From: an uncultured Lachnospiraceae bacterium
GTDB taxonomy: Bacteria; Bacillota; Clostridia; Lachnospirales; Lachnospiraceae
DNA: 16,592 nucleotides
Direction of reading: 5' to 3'
Assembly (NCBI GenBank): GCA_910584115.1
Contig: CAJTYN010000019.1
Location: forward strand, 12,164 to 28,755
Positions 1 through 7,315 of the stretch are shown here, piece by piece. The notes beneath the pieces were generated by a model. That model had not been told where the DNA came from, ran no database searches, and was given only the letters and a program-made list of their open reading frames with translations. A program made the translations under genes and the position numbers. Each line of letters begins with the position of its first letter. Position 1 is the first letter of the stretch.

Positions 1-20
1 ACGACAAGGAGGAGATCACC

Positions 21-1973
21 ATGATCCAAAAATATTCCTGGGGCGACCCGATCGCAACAGACGCCATCCTATCTGACATCCCGACTTCTTCTGGCTCTCC
101 GGCCTTCGGACAGATAGACGCAGCCGATGGATTTCGATATTCCTACGCCCTGGATCCTGACGATATCGTGTTCGGTCTCGGCGAGGCAAACCGCGGCATC
201 AACAAACGCGGCTTCCTCTACACGAGCTTCTGCACCGACGATCCGATCCATACGGAAGAGAAAGTCTCTCTGTACGGTGCCCACAATCTCATCATCGTAT
301 CCGGAAAAGAGAACTTTGGTCTGTTTTTTGACTATCCCGGCGCACTGACCTTTGATATCGGATATTCCCATATGGACAACATGGAGATCCGATGTGAAGA
401 TGCGGACCTGGATCTGTATGTGATCACCGGAGAAGATGCCTACGACATCACCAGGCAATTCCGCCGGATGATCGGCAAGAGCTATATCCCGCCGCGATTC
501 GCCTTCGGCTACGGGCAGAGCCGCTGGGGATACAAGACGAGGGAAGACTTCGAGACTGTGGTCAGCAGGTATCGGGAGCATCATATCCCGCTGGATCTTC
601 TATACATGGATATCGATTACATGGACGACTATAAGGATTTTACCGTAAATACAGAAAATTTTCCGGACTTTGAGGCTTTTACCGCACAGATGAAAAAACA
701 GGGAATCCATCTGATCCCGATCATCGACGCCGGCGTCAAGATCGAAGAGGGCTACGACGTCTACGAAGAAGGCATCGCGGGCGGCTATTTCTGCAGACAA
801 GAAAACGGGGAACCCTTCGAAGCCTGCGTCTGGCCCGGACTCACACATCTTCCCGACTTTCTGGATCCCGAGGCCCGAAAGTGGTTCGGCAGCAGATACA
901 AACGCCTGTTAGACGCCGGGATCGAGGGGTTCTGGAACGACATGAACGAACCGGCGATCTTCTACAGCCCGAAGGGACGGGATGATCTGCTCTCTTATCT
1001 CGACGGGTATGGCGATGAAAAAAACGCTTTCGACCACGAAGAACTGCACGCGCGCGTCCACGGCCTCACCAACAGCCCCAAAGACTACAGAGACTTTTAC
1101 CACGATGTAAACGGGAAGAAGATCCGCCATGATAAAGTGCATAACCTGTACGGATCAAATATGACGCGGGCCGCTTCTGAGGCGTTCGCCCGGTATGCGC
1201 CGGATAAACGGATCTTGATGTTCTCGCGTTCTTCCTATATCGGGATGCACCGATACGGCGGGATCTGGATGGGGGACAACAGATCCTGGTGGAGCCATCT
1301 CCTGCTCAACCTGAAGATGCTCCCGTCCCTGAACATGTGCGGTTTTCTCTATATCGGCGCGGACTTAGGGGGGTTCGGCGCGGATACGACGGAAGACCTG
1401 CTGCTGCGCTGGCTGGCCCTCGGTGTCTTCACCCCGCTGATGCGCAACCACTCCGCGCTGGGCACCCGGGAACAGGAATGCTACCGTTTCGACCACATTG
1501 AGGACTTCCGCCACATCATAAGCATCCGCTACCGGCTGATCCCCTATCTGTACAGTGAATATCTGAAAGCCGCGCAAAACGACGACATGTACTTCAAGCC
1601 CCTGGCTTTCGTATATCCTGAGGACAGATCCGCCCGCCGCGTGGAAGATCAGCTGATGCTGGGAAATGAGATCATGATCGCACCCGTCTATACCCAGAAT
1701 GCGGTGGGCCGCTACGTCTATCTCCCGGAAGAGATGAAATTCATAAAATTCCTGCCGGATGGACGCCTATATGAAGAGATCCTGGAAAAAGGCCATCACT
1801 TCGTCGAGATCGCCTTAAATGAAGTGCCCCTCTTCATCCGAAAAGACAAAAAGATCCCGCTGGTAGATCCGGCCGAGTATGTCAGTGCCCTTGATATGGA
1901 CACGCTCACTTTTATCGGATATACAGATGCCGTATATGAACTTGCAGATACAGAGAACAGCGATGACGACTGA
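21..1973 (+). CDS. GH31 alpha-glucosidase (isomaltase-type)
   Basis: This 650-residue cytoplasmic enzyme (no signal peptide) should hydrolyse terminal alpha-glucosidic bonds of short oligosaccharides. The GH31 nucleophile motif GFWNDMNEP is at about 303-311, giving Asp307. The probable acid/base Asp419 lies in GIWMGDNRSWW. The substrate-binding DIDYM stretch is near 197-201. From memory, the sequence is very close to the crystallised Blautia (Ruminococcus) obeum enzyme Ro-alphaG1. That protein prefers isomaltose, and its Trp169 governs alpha-1,6 versus alpha-1,4 preference. Here Trp169 is kept (GQSRWGY), so an alpha-1,6 preference is predicted. The C-terminus looks slightly shorter than that homologue. 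AAGGAGG at 6-12 supports the ATG at 21. It is the first visible gene of an operon with galK and galT. That context leaves open activity on alpha-1,6-galactosides, which is unproven. Confidence 0.95.
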   Translation: MIQKYSWGDPIATDAILSDIPTSSGSPAFGQIDAADGFRYSYALDPDDIVFGLGEANRGINKRGFLYTSFCTDDPIHTEEKVSLYGAHNLIIVSGKENFGLFFDYPGALTFDIGYSHMDNMEIRCEDADLDLYVITGEDAYDITRQFRRMIGKSYIPPRFAFGYGQSRWGYKTREDFETVVSRYREHHIPLDLLYMDIDYMDDYKDFTVNTENFPDFEAFTAQMKKQGIHLIPIIDAGVKIEEGYDVYEEGIAGGYFCRQENGEPFEACVWPGLTHLPDFLDPEARKWFGSRYKRLLDAGIEGFWNDMNEPAIFYSPKGRDDLLSYLDGYGDEKNAFDHEELHARVHGLTNSPKDYRDFYHDVNGKKIRHDKVHNLYGSNMTRAASEAFARYAPDKRILMFSRSSYIGMHRYGGIWMGDNRSWWSHLLLNLKMLPSLNMCGFLYIGADLGGFGADTTEDLLLRWLALGVFTPLMRNHSALGTREQECYRFDHIEDFRHIISIRYRLIPYLYSEYLKAAQNDDMYFKPLAFVYPEDRSARRVEDQLMLGNEIMIAPVYTQNAVGRYVYLPEEMKFIKFLPDGRLYEEILEKGHHFVEIALNEVPLFIRKDKKIPLVDPAEYVSALDMDTLTFIGYTDAVYELADTENSDDD

Positions 1974-1985
1974 GGAGGTTCCTAA

Positions 1986-3194
1986 ATGATCGCCAGATTA
2001 TGTGAAGAATTTAACAAGATATTTGACCGCAGCGACGAGCCCCGCGTATATTTTGCGCCGGGACGCGTCAACCTGATCGGAGAACACACCGACTACAACG
2101 GCGGACATGTGTTCCCATGCGCCCTCACCCTGGGGACTTACGCCGTCGTCGCGGACCGCGGTGACGATAAGATCCGTTTCTATTCCATGAATTTTGCGGA
2201 CATGGGCGTGATCGAGACAGGCATCTCGGATCTGCACCCATCCGAAGATGACGGCTGGACCGATTATCCAAAGGGCGTCATCTGGGCCTACGAGAAACGC
2301 GGCCTCAGACTGACCCACGGCATGGATATCCTGATCTGGGGAAATATCCCCAACGGCTCCGGCCTCTCCTCTTCCGCTTCCCTGGAAGTGCTAACGGGAC
2401 TGATCATCAAAGACACGTTCGGCTTTGCGTCCATATCCATGACCGACATCGCCCTGATCGGACAGGACGCAGAGAACAATTTCAACGGATGCAACTGCGG
2501 GATCATGGATCAGTTTGCCAGTGCGATGGGAAAGAAAGACCATGCCATCTTCCTGGATACTGATACGCTGCGCTATGAATACGCGCCGGTCAGACTGACC
2601 CACGCCCAGATCATCATCACCAACAGCAACGTAAAACACAGCCTGGTGGATTCCGCCTACAACGACAGGCGGAGGGACAGCGAGAGAGCCCTGAAGATCC
2701 TGCAGGAGATATGTCCGATCCAGACACTGGGCGACCTCACCGAAGAAGGATTTGAAAACGCAAAGGCCGCTCTCTCCGATCCCATCCTCTGCAAGCGGGC
2801 GAAGCATGCCGTCTATGAAAACCAGCGGACGATCCGCGCAAAAAACGCCCTGCTGAACAACGACATCCCCCTCTTCGGAAGCCTGATGAACGCTTCCCAC
2901 ATCTCATTGCGGGACGACTATGAAGTTTCCTGCCCGGAGGTGGATCATCTCGTGGAGCTGGCCTGGAACACGCCGGGCGTATTGGGTTCCCGCATCACGG
3001 GCGGCGGATTCGGCGGATGCACGGTCAGCATCGTGGAAAATGATGCCGTTGAAAAATTCCAGGAGGATCTGCGCAGAGCCTACCACGAGCGCTTCGGCCT
3101 GACGGCAGGATTTTATCTGGCCGCCATCGACGACGGCGCCCGACGCTTAGATCGATCAGAACAAACGAAAAAGGAGCACCGCCATGTTGTATGA
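1986..3194 (+). CDS. galK: Galactokinase
   Basis: Phosphorylates alpha-D-galactose to galactose-1-phosphate with ATP, the first committed step of the Leloir pathway, in the cytoplasm. All three GHMP-kinase signatures are present: the galactokinase signature GRVNLIGEHTDYNGG at 26-40 with the catalytic-type Arg27, the phosphate-binding loop PNGSGLSSSAS at 122-132, and the C-terminal TGGGFGGCTVSIV near 339-350. The catalytic-base Asp is probably Asp176 in CGIMDQFAS. The length of 402 residues is normal for the family. It begins 12 bp after the GH31 gene, with GGAGGT directly after that stop codon as its ribosome-binding site. Its last 11 bases overlap galT, so the two genes are probably translationally coupled. 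Confidence 0.98.
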   Translation: MIARLCEEFNKIFDRSDEPRVYFAPGRVNLIGEHTDYNGGHVFPCALTLGTYAVVADRGDDKIRFYSMNFADMGVIETGISDLHPSEDDGWTDYPKGVIWAYEKRGLRLTHGMDILIWGNIPNGSGLSSSASLEVLTGLIIKDTFGFASISMTDIALIGQDAENNFNGCNCGIMDQFASAMGKKDHAIFLDTDTLRYEYAPVRLTHAQIIITNSNVKHSLVDSAYNDRRRDSERALKILQEICPIQTLGDLTEEGFENAKAALSDPILCKRAKHAVYENQRTIRAKNALLNNDIPLFGSLMNASHISLRDDYEVSCPEVDHLVELAWNTPGVLGSRITGGGFGGCTVSIVENDAVEKFQEDLRRAYHERFGLTAGFYLAAIDDGARRLDRSEQTKKEHRHVV

Positions 3195-4686
3195 AGATAT
3201 CAAAAAACTCGTCACCTACGGGATCCAGACCGGGATCACCCCGCGCTCGGAGCGCATTTACACGACCAATCTCCTGCTGGACCTCTTTCACGAAGATGCT
3301 TACGAAGACACGCCGCTCGGATCCGACGGGGACCCGGATAAGATCTCCCTGGAACAGACCTTGCGCGCCCTTTTAGACGAAGCAGTCTCCCGCAAGATCA
3401 TCTCCGACGATATCACTTCCCGCGACCTGTTCGATACGAAGATGATGAACTGCCTGCTGCCCCGACCGGCGCAGGTCCAGGCAGAGTTCTGGGCGCATTA
3501 TGCGAAGTCACCAAAGGAAGCGACCGGATTCTATTATAGATTCAGCCAGGACAGCGACTATATCCGCCGTTACCGCGTCAAAAAAGACATGAAATGGAAG
3601 ACGGATTCGCCCTACGGAGAGATGGACATCACGATCAACCTCTCCAAACCGGAAAAGGATCCGAAAGCGATCGCCGCCGCCAAGAACGCCGCTGCTTCCG
3701 ATTATCCGAAATGCCAGCTCTGTATGGAAAACGAAGGTTACGCCGGACGCATAAACCACCCGGCCAGAGAAAACCACCGGATCATCCCGCTTACGATCAA
3801 CGGCACAGACTGGGGATTCCAGTATTCCCCTTATGTATATTACAATGAACACTGCATCGTCTTCAACGGGGAACACACGCCGATGAAGATCGACCGGGCC
3901 GCGTTCGTCAAACTGTTTGACTTTATCACACAGTTTCCCCATTATTTTCTCGGCTCCAACGCGGACCTTCCGATCGTGGGCGGATCGATCCTGAGCCATG
4001 ACCATTTCCAGGGCGGCCATTACACCTTCGCCATGGAAAAAGCCCCGGTGGAAAAGGAGATCGTCCTCCCAGGTTTTGAGGATGTGAAGGCCGGGATCGT
4101 CAGATGGCCCCTGTCCGTCCTGCGGATCTCCTGCCGGAAAAAAGACCGCCTGATCGATCTGGCCGAACATATCCTGGACTGCTGGCGTTCTTATACGGAT
4201 GAAAACGCGTTCATCTATGCATATACAGACGGAGAACCGCACAATACGATCACACCGATCGCACGGATGCGGGACGGCGCCTACGAACTGGATCTGGTGC
4301 TCCGCAACAACATCACCACCGAGGAGCACCCGCTGGGCGTTTACCATCCCCATGCCGAATACCATCACATAAAGAAAGAGAACATCGGACTGATCGAGGT
4401 CATGGGCCTCGCCGTCCTCCCCTCCCGCCTGAAAGAAGAGATGGAGATCCTGGCAGAGTACATCACAGAGCACAAGGATCTTCGGAGCAATGAGAAGATC
4501 GAAAAACACGCCGATTGGGCGGAGGGCTTCCTCCCGGCGTATCCCGATGTTTCCAAAGAAAACATCATGGATATCCTGAAAAAAGAGATCGGGATCGTCT
4601 TTACACATGTGTTGGAAGATGCCGGTGTCTACAAGCGCACGCCAGAAGGGCAGGCGGCATTCCTGCGTTTCATCCAGACACTCTAA
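3184..4686 (+). CDS. galT: Galactose-1-phosphate uridylyltransferase, class II
   Basis: Transfers UMP between UDP-glucose and galactose-1-phosphate, yielding glucose-1-phosphate and UDP-galactose, and completes the visible part of the Leloir pathway. At 500 residues it fits the longer Firmicutes class II family rather than the roughly 350-residue enterobacterial type. The histidine-containing active-site segment GGSILSHDHFQGGHY is at about 266-280, with His272 and His274. A Cys pair (CQLC) near 178-181 may bind a metal, which is an inference. The start is supported by AAGGAG at 3171-3176 and overlaps the end of galK by 11 bp. It is the last gene of the operon and a strong terminator follows at 4763. 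No galE is visible here, so the epimerase must be encoded elsewhere. Confidence 0.97.
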   Translation: MLYEDIKKLVTYGIQTGITPRSERIYTTNLLLDLFHEDAYEDTPLGSDGDPDKISLEQTLRALLDEAVSRKIISDDITSRDLFDTKMMNCLLPRPAQVQAEFWAHYAKSPKEATGFYYRFSQDSDYIRRYRVKKDMKWKTDSPYGEMDITINLSKPEKDPKAIAAAKNAAASDYPKCQLCMENEGYAGRINHPARENHRIIPLTINGTDWGFQYSPYVYYNEHCIVFNGEHTPMKIDRAAFVKLFDFITQFPHYFLGSNADLPIVGGSILSHDHFQGGHYTFAMEKAPVEKEIVLPGFEDVKAGIVRWPLSVLRISCRKKDRLIDLAEHILDCWRSYTDENAFIYAYTDGEPHNTITPIARMRDGAYELDLVLRNNITTEEHPLGVYHPHAEYHHIKKENIGLIEVMGLAVLPSRLKEEMEILAEYITEHKDLRSNEKIEKHADWAEGFLPAYPDVSKENIMDILKKEIGIVFTHVLEDAGVYKRTPEGQAAFLRFIQTL

Positions 4687-4762
4687 AACCTTAGATCCAA
4701 CTCAATTACCACAGATTTACGGATAATAGAACGCCGGCCTTTCAAAAGAAGCGTTTTAAGGG

Positions 4763-4794
4763 GCCGGGGGAGATCGCAATCCCCCGGCGCTTTT
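4763..4794 (+). terminator. Rho-independent terminator of the gal operon
   Basis: A 9-bp perfect stem (GCCGGGGGA at 4763-4771, TCCCCCGGC at 4780-4788) with an 8-base loop is followed by GCTTTT. It lies 76 bp after the galT stop. The T-run is short, but the stem is very GC-rich. An upstream CCGGCC at 4734-4739 could pair with GGCCGG at 4762-4767 and compete with this stem. Confidence 0.8.
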
Positions 4795-4795
4795 G

Positions 4796-4818
4796 GTACT
4801 TTTCTCGTAGAAAAGTAC
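4796..4818. repeat. Perfect 9-bp inverted repeat (hairpin)
   Basis: GTACTTTTC (4796-4804) and GAAAAGTAC (4810-4818) flank a 5-base loop TCGTA, immediately after the gal terminator. It could be part of a composite terminator, an mRNA 3'-end stabiliser or a REP-like dispersed hairpin. The window has only one copy, so these cannot be distinguished. Confidence 0.6.
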
Positions 4819-4851
4819 ATGGCAAAGATCTGAGTGGCTGTAGATCGTACC

Positions 4852-4890
4852 AAATAAAAGATCCTGCGGACGACACATCTGCAGGATCTT
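4852..4890 (-). terminator. Rho-independent terminator of the amylosucrase-like gene
   Basis: Read on the minus strand, AAGATCCTGC and GCAGGATCTT form a perfect 10-bp stem (4881-4890 with 4858-4867) around a 13-base loop. The tail read on the minus strand is TTATTT. It lies about 20 bp after the stop codon of the gene at 4911-6827 and faces the gal operon terminator. Confidence 0.85.
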
Positions 4891-4910
4891 CCTGTCTTTA
4901 CAGAAGACCT

Positions 4911-6827
4911 CTATTTCTGCCTTTTCAGATAATAAAATCCATATGCTCTGATGTTGACCCCTTTCGCCTCCATCACGTCCCCAGAGAGCAAGTCCTCATA
5001 CATCCCGTCTTCCTCGTTGATCCAGGCCGTCCGGTCCTGTTCGCTGAAATTGAAGAGTCCGATCAGCTTCTCACCCTCAGACTCCCTGACTAGGCCGAGC
5101 ACACCACCCTCCCAAGTCTCCAGCGTCCGCATATCCGCTTCCGTCATAAAGACTTTCTCTCTCTTTCTGATCTCTTCCAATGTGGTAAGACTTGAGAACA
5201 ATCTTCCCTGTACCGTCTGCGGATCTTCGATATTCTCCGTGAGCGCCCACTGCAGCCTGCCCCGGTGGATGTAGCGGGAATCGGCGGCTTTCTTCGGATC
5301 TTCTTTATAGCTGTAATCATTGACCTGCCCGATCTCATCCCCACTGTAGATGACCGGGATCCCGGACTGCATGAACAGATACGCGTGCAGCATCACATCC
5401 AAGCGGATCGCCAGATCCATGGCGCCCTCGTCCTCCTCGAAGCCCGCCTTCTCGATCCCGCACATGGAGGCCGTCGTCCCGCAGAACCGGGCGTCCTTGA
5501 GCACCGGATCGTCGTTATACAACTCTCCCCGGCTGTTGCTGCAGCCGACATATCCCTGGAAATAATCGTTCAGATATTTTTTATGAGCCGCCTGCTCCAG
5601 GCCGTCCCGCCCCAGCATGTCGTAATCCAAGCCCCATCCGATATCGTCGTGGCAGCGCAGATAATTTAAAAATACATATTGCTTCGGCAGCCGCGCCAGT
5701 ATCTTAAACTGCTCTTTCAGCAATCCGATGTTCCGGGTCGCGACGGTATGCCATGTGGTCGCCATCGTCGTCACATTGTACAGCATATGACATTCCGGCT
5801 TCTCCACTGTGCCGAAATAAGGCACGACTTTTTCCGGTTCCATCACCACCTCGCCCAGGAGCAGCGTTCCCGGACAGACGATCTCACTGATCAGGCGCAT
5901 CATACGCACGATCGTATGCACCTGCGGCAGATTCCGGCAGGGCGTGTGCAGTTCCTTCCAGATATAGGGCACGGCGTCCAGCCGCACCACATCGATCCCC
6001 CGGTTGACCAGGAACAGGAAATTGCCCATCATCTCATTGAACACCCGCGGATTCTCATAATTCAGATCCCACTGATACGGATAAAAGGTCGTCATGACAT
6101 AATGCCCGACCTCCGGGATCCACGTAAAATTCCCCGGAGCCGCTATGGGGAATACCTGCGGGATCGTCTGCTCATACTGTGACGGCAGAGAGTAGTCCTG
6201 GAAAAAGAAATAACGGCTCATGTACTCTCCGTCTCCGCTCCTTGCCTTCTTTGCCCAGATGTGCTCATCCGACGTATGATTCATCACAAAGTCCGCGCAG
6301 ACACTCATCCCCCGCGCATGGCAGGCATCCGTCAGATGCTCCAGGTCTTCCATCGTACCCAGCTCTTCTTTTGCTTTTCTGAAATTTGATACAGCGTACC
6401 CTCCGTCTGAGTTTGCTTCCGGCGTCTCCATGAACGGCATCAGATGGAGATAGTTCACGCCGCATCTTTCCAGATAGTCCAGCTTCTCCTCCACACCTTT
6501 GATCGTGCCTGCAAAATTGTCGATATAGAGCATCATGCCCAGCATATCGTTCTTCTTGTACCAGCCCGGATCGGCTTCGCGTTTTTGATCCGTTTCCTTT
6601 AACCCCGGCCGTCTCTCCATATAAGACCGATACATCTGGTCCGTCAATTCCGCAAACATGGAATCGTTGTCGTACAGCTCCATATAGAGCCACTTCAGCT
6701 CATCGTGACGGGTCCTTAGACGCCGCATGAATGTCTCATGCTCTTTGGATCCCTCCGGCCTGGACGATGCCGGCTCGGTGATCTTACCCGGCTTCCCTTT
6801 TACGCTCGTCTTAATATTCTTTTTCAC
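4911..6827 (-). CDS. Amylosucrase-like GH13 (subfamily 4) glucosyltransferase
   Basis: Probably acts on sucrose in the cytoplasm, moving glucose onto an alpha-1,4-glucan or hydrolysing it (amylosucrase or sucrose hydrolase), with release of fructose. At 638 residues its length matches Neisseria amylosucrase (636), and the catalytic residues fall at nearly the same positions. The nucleophile is Asp284 in VVRLDAVPYIWK, the acid/base is Glu326 in LLLGEVVMEP, and His393-Asp394 lie in RCHDDIGWGLDY. The motifs DGGYAVSNFR (141-150, sucrose-specific salt-bridge Asp141), VMNHTSDEH and YQWDLNYENP are also typical of amylosucrases. No signal peptide is seen; the N-terminal 35 residues are basic and polar. 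The start is GTG, with GAGGGG 8 bases upstream. It stands alone, convergent to galT, with its own terminator. Polymerase and hydrolase activities cannot be told apart from the sequence. Confidence 0.88.
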   Translation of the reverse strand: MKKNIKTSVKGKPGKITEPASSRPEGSKEHETFMRRLRTRHDELKWLYMELYDNDSMFAELTDQMYRSYMERRPGLKETDQKREADPGWYKKNDMLGMMLYIDNFAGTIKGVEEKLDYLERCGVNYLHLMPFMETPEANSDGGYAVSNFRKAKEELGTMEDLEHLTDACHARGMSVCADFVMNHTSDEHIWAKKARSGDGEYMSRYFFFQDYSLPSQYEQTIPQVFPIAAPGNFTWIPEVGHYVMTTFYPYQWDLNYENPRVFNEMMGNFLFLVNRGIDVVRLDAVPYIWKELHTPCRNLPQVHTIVRMMRLISEIVCPGTLLLGEVVMEPEKVVPYFGTVEKPECHMLYNVTTMATTWHTVATRNIGLLKEQFKILARLPKQYVFLNYLRCHDDIGWGLDYDMLGRDGLEQAAHKKYLNDYFQGYVGCSNSRGELYNDDPVLKDARFCGTTASMCGIEKAGFEEDEGAMDLAIRLDVMLHAYLFMQSGIPVIYSGDEIGQVNDYSYKEDPKKAADSRYIHRGRLQWALTENIEDPQTVQGRLFSSLTTLEEIRKREKVFMTEADMRTLETWEGGVLGLVRESEGEKLIGLFNFSEQDRTAWINEEDGMYEDLLSGDVMEAKGVNIRAYGFYYLKRQK

Positions 6828-6886
6828 CCTATCATCCCCTCTTCTATATGCGTTGAAAAACTCGGATAGTTGTCGAGAATAAGCCT

Positions 6887-6895
6887 ATCATAACA
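6887..6895 (-). promoter_or_regulatory. Possible extended -10 promoter for the amylosucrase-like gene
   Basis: On the minus strand TGTTATGAT gives an extended -10 (TGn plus TATGAT). The -35 position reads TATCAA at 17 bp, which is weak. Transcription would start near 6880, leaving a leader of about 53 bases. That leader has a short imperfect inverted repeat, CTCG...CGAG, at 6861-6876. Evidence is moderate at best. Confidence 0.4.
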
Positions 6896-6955
6896 CAGTC
6901 CATGCTATATTGATAGTCTTGATCTTCTGAATTTTTTATAAAGAACGGGCAGGGG

Positions 6956-6984
6956 TTGAACGCCCTCCGGCTCCGTGCTATACT
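6956..6984 (+). promoter_or_regulatory. Strong sigma-A promoter with extended -10
   Basis: TTGAAC (-35, 6956-6961), a 17-bp spacer and TATACT (-10, 6979-6984), preceded by TG at 6976-6977, make a near-consensus vegetative promoter. The expected transcription start is about 6990-6992, which coincides with the ATG at 6991. No Shine-Dalgarno sequence lies between, so the first transcript would be leaderless. It may also supply transcription to the response regulator gene at 7316. Confidence 0.75.
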
Positions 6985-6990
6985 ATACCC

Positions 6991-7233
6991 ATGACGAAAG
7001 AATATATTACAAAACGGGTACATGAGCTGTACTGGGAAGAAGATATCGATTGCGCCCGGACAGCGCTCATCTGTCTGAGCGAGATATTTAGGATCCCCAT
7101 CGAGCCGCAGACGATCCGCTCCGCTGTCGGACTGCACGGCGCAGGCGGGTACAGGGCGCAATGCGGCCTGGTGGAAGGCGCGCTCATGTTCATAGGGATC
7201 TGGTCTTCATACAGATATATTTCAGAAATATAA
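6991..7233 (+). pseudogene. 3'-truncated C_GCAxxG_C_C family protein
   Basis: The 80-residue frame matches the N-terminal half of the C_GCAxxG_C_C (split-Soret-cytochrome-like, putative redox or metal-binding) family. A first conserved Cys is in DCARTALICLSEIF (Cys21), then comes a Gly-rich AVGLHGAGGYRAQCG, with the second Cys near 58, and GLVEGALMFIG. Full-length members run to about 120-150 residues with further Cys residues, including a C-R-E-L type segment. Here the frame leaves the family pattern after MFIGI and stops within 10 residues. The other two frames downstream do not resume it. It is therefore probably a remnant of a deletion, or a short derivative that is still expressed. No Shine-Dalgarno precedes the ATG, and a strong promoter places +1 at or next to it. 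No function is assigned to the fragment. Confidence 0.65.
7216..7232. repeat. Perfect 17-bp palindrome, candidate operator
   Basis: TATATTTC-A-GAAATATA has 8-bp perfect arms around one base. It overlaps the end of the truncated C_GCAxxG_C_C frame and lies 84 bp upstream of the response regulator start. Symmetric AT-rich sites of this size often bind dimeric repressors. No binding protein can be named, and AT-rich palindromes also arise by chance. Confidence 0.45.
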
Positions 7234-7244
7234 AGCTCCTCCAT

Positions 7245-7276
7245 GAGTCCGGGACTTGAGAACAGGTTCCCGGCTC
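7245..7276 (+). promoter_or_regulatory. Hairpin in the leader of the response regulator gene
   Basis: GAGTCCGGGA (7245-7254) pairs with TCCCGGCTC (7268-7276), giving nine base pairs with one bulged T and a loop of about 13 bases. No T-run follows, so it is not a clear terminator. It may protect or process the mRNA between the truncated gene and the two-component system. Confidence 0.35.
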
Positions 7277-7315
7277 TCTTCATATAACCCCCTGACCATG
7301 ATAAGGAGATAAAAA

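Noticed and set aside
3508..4608. A 366-codon open frame on the minus strand opposite galT
   Set aside because: It lies entirely antisense to a clear galT, has no ribosome-binding site or recognisable domain, and reflects codon bias of the real gene.
6828..6892. Direct repeat ATGATAGG near the amylosucrase-like start and its possible -10
   Set aside because: One copy is needed for the promoter-like box and the other overlaps the ribosome-binding region; spacing is not helical and two 8-mers at this distance can be chance.
6828..6990. Possible riboswitch or small RNA in the divergent region
   Set aside because: Only short imperfect inverted repeats (such as CTATCA/TGATAG, 20 bases apart) are present; no known riboswitch core or terminator pair is visible.
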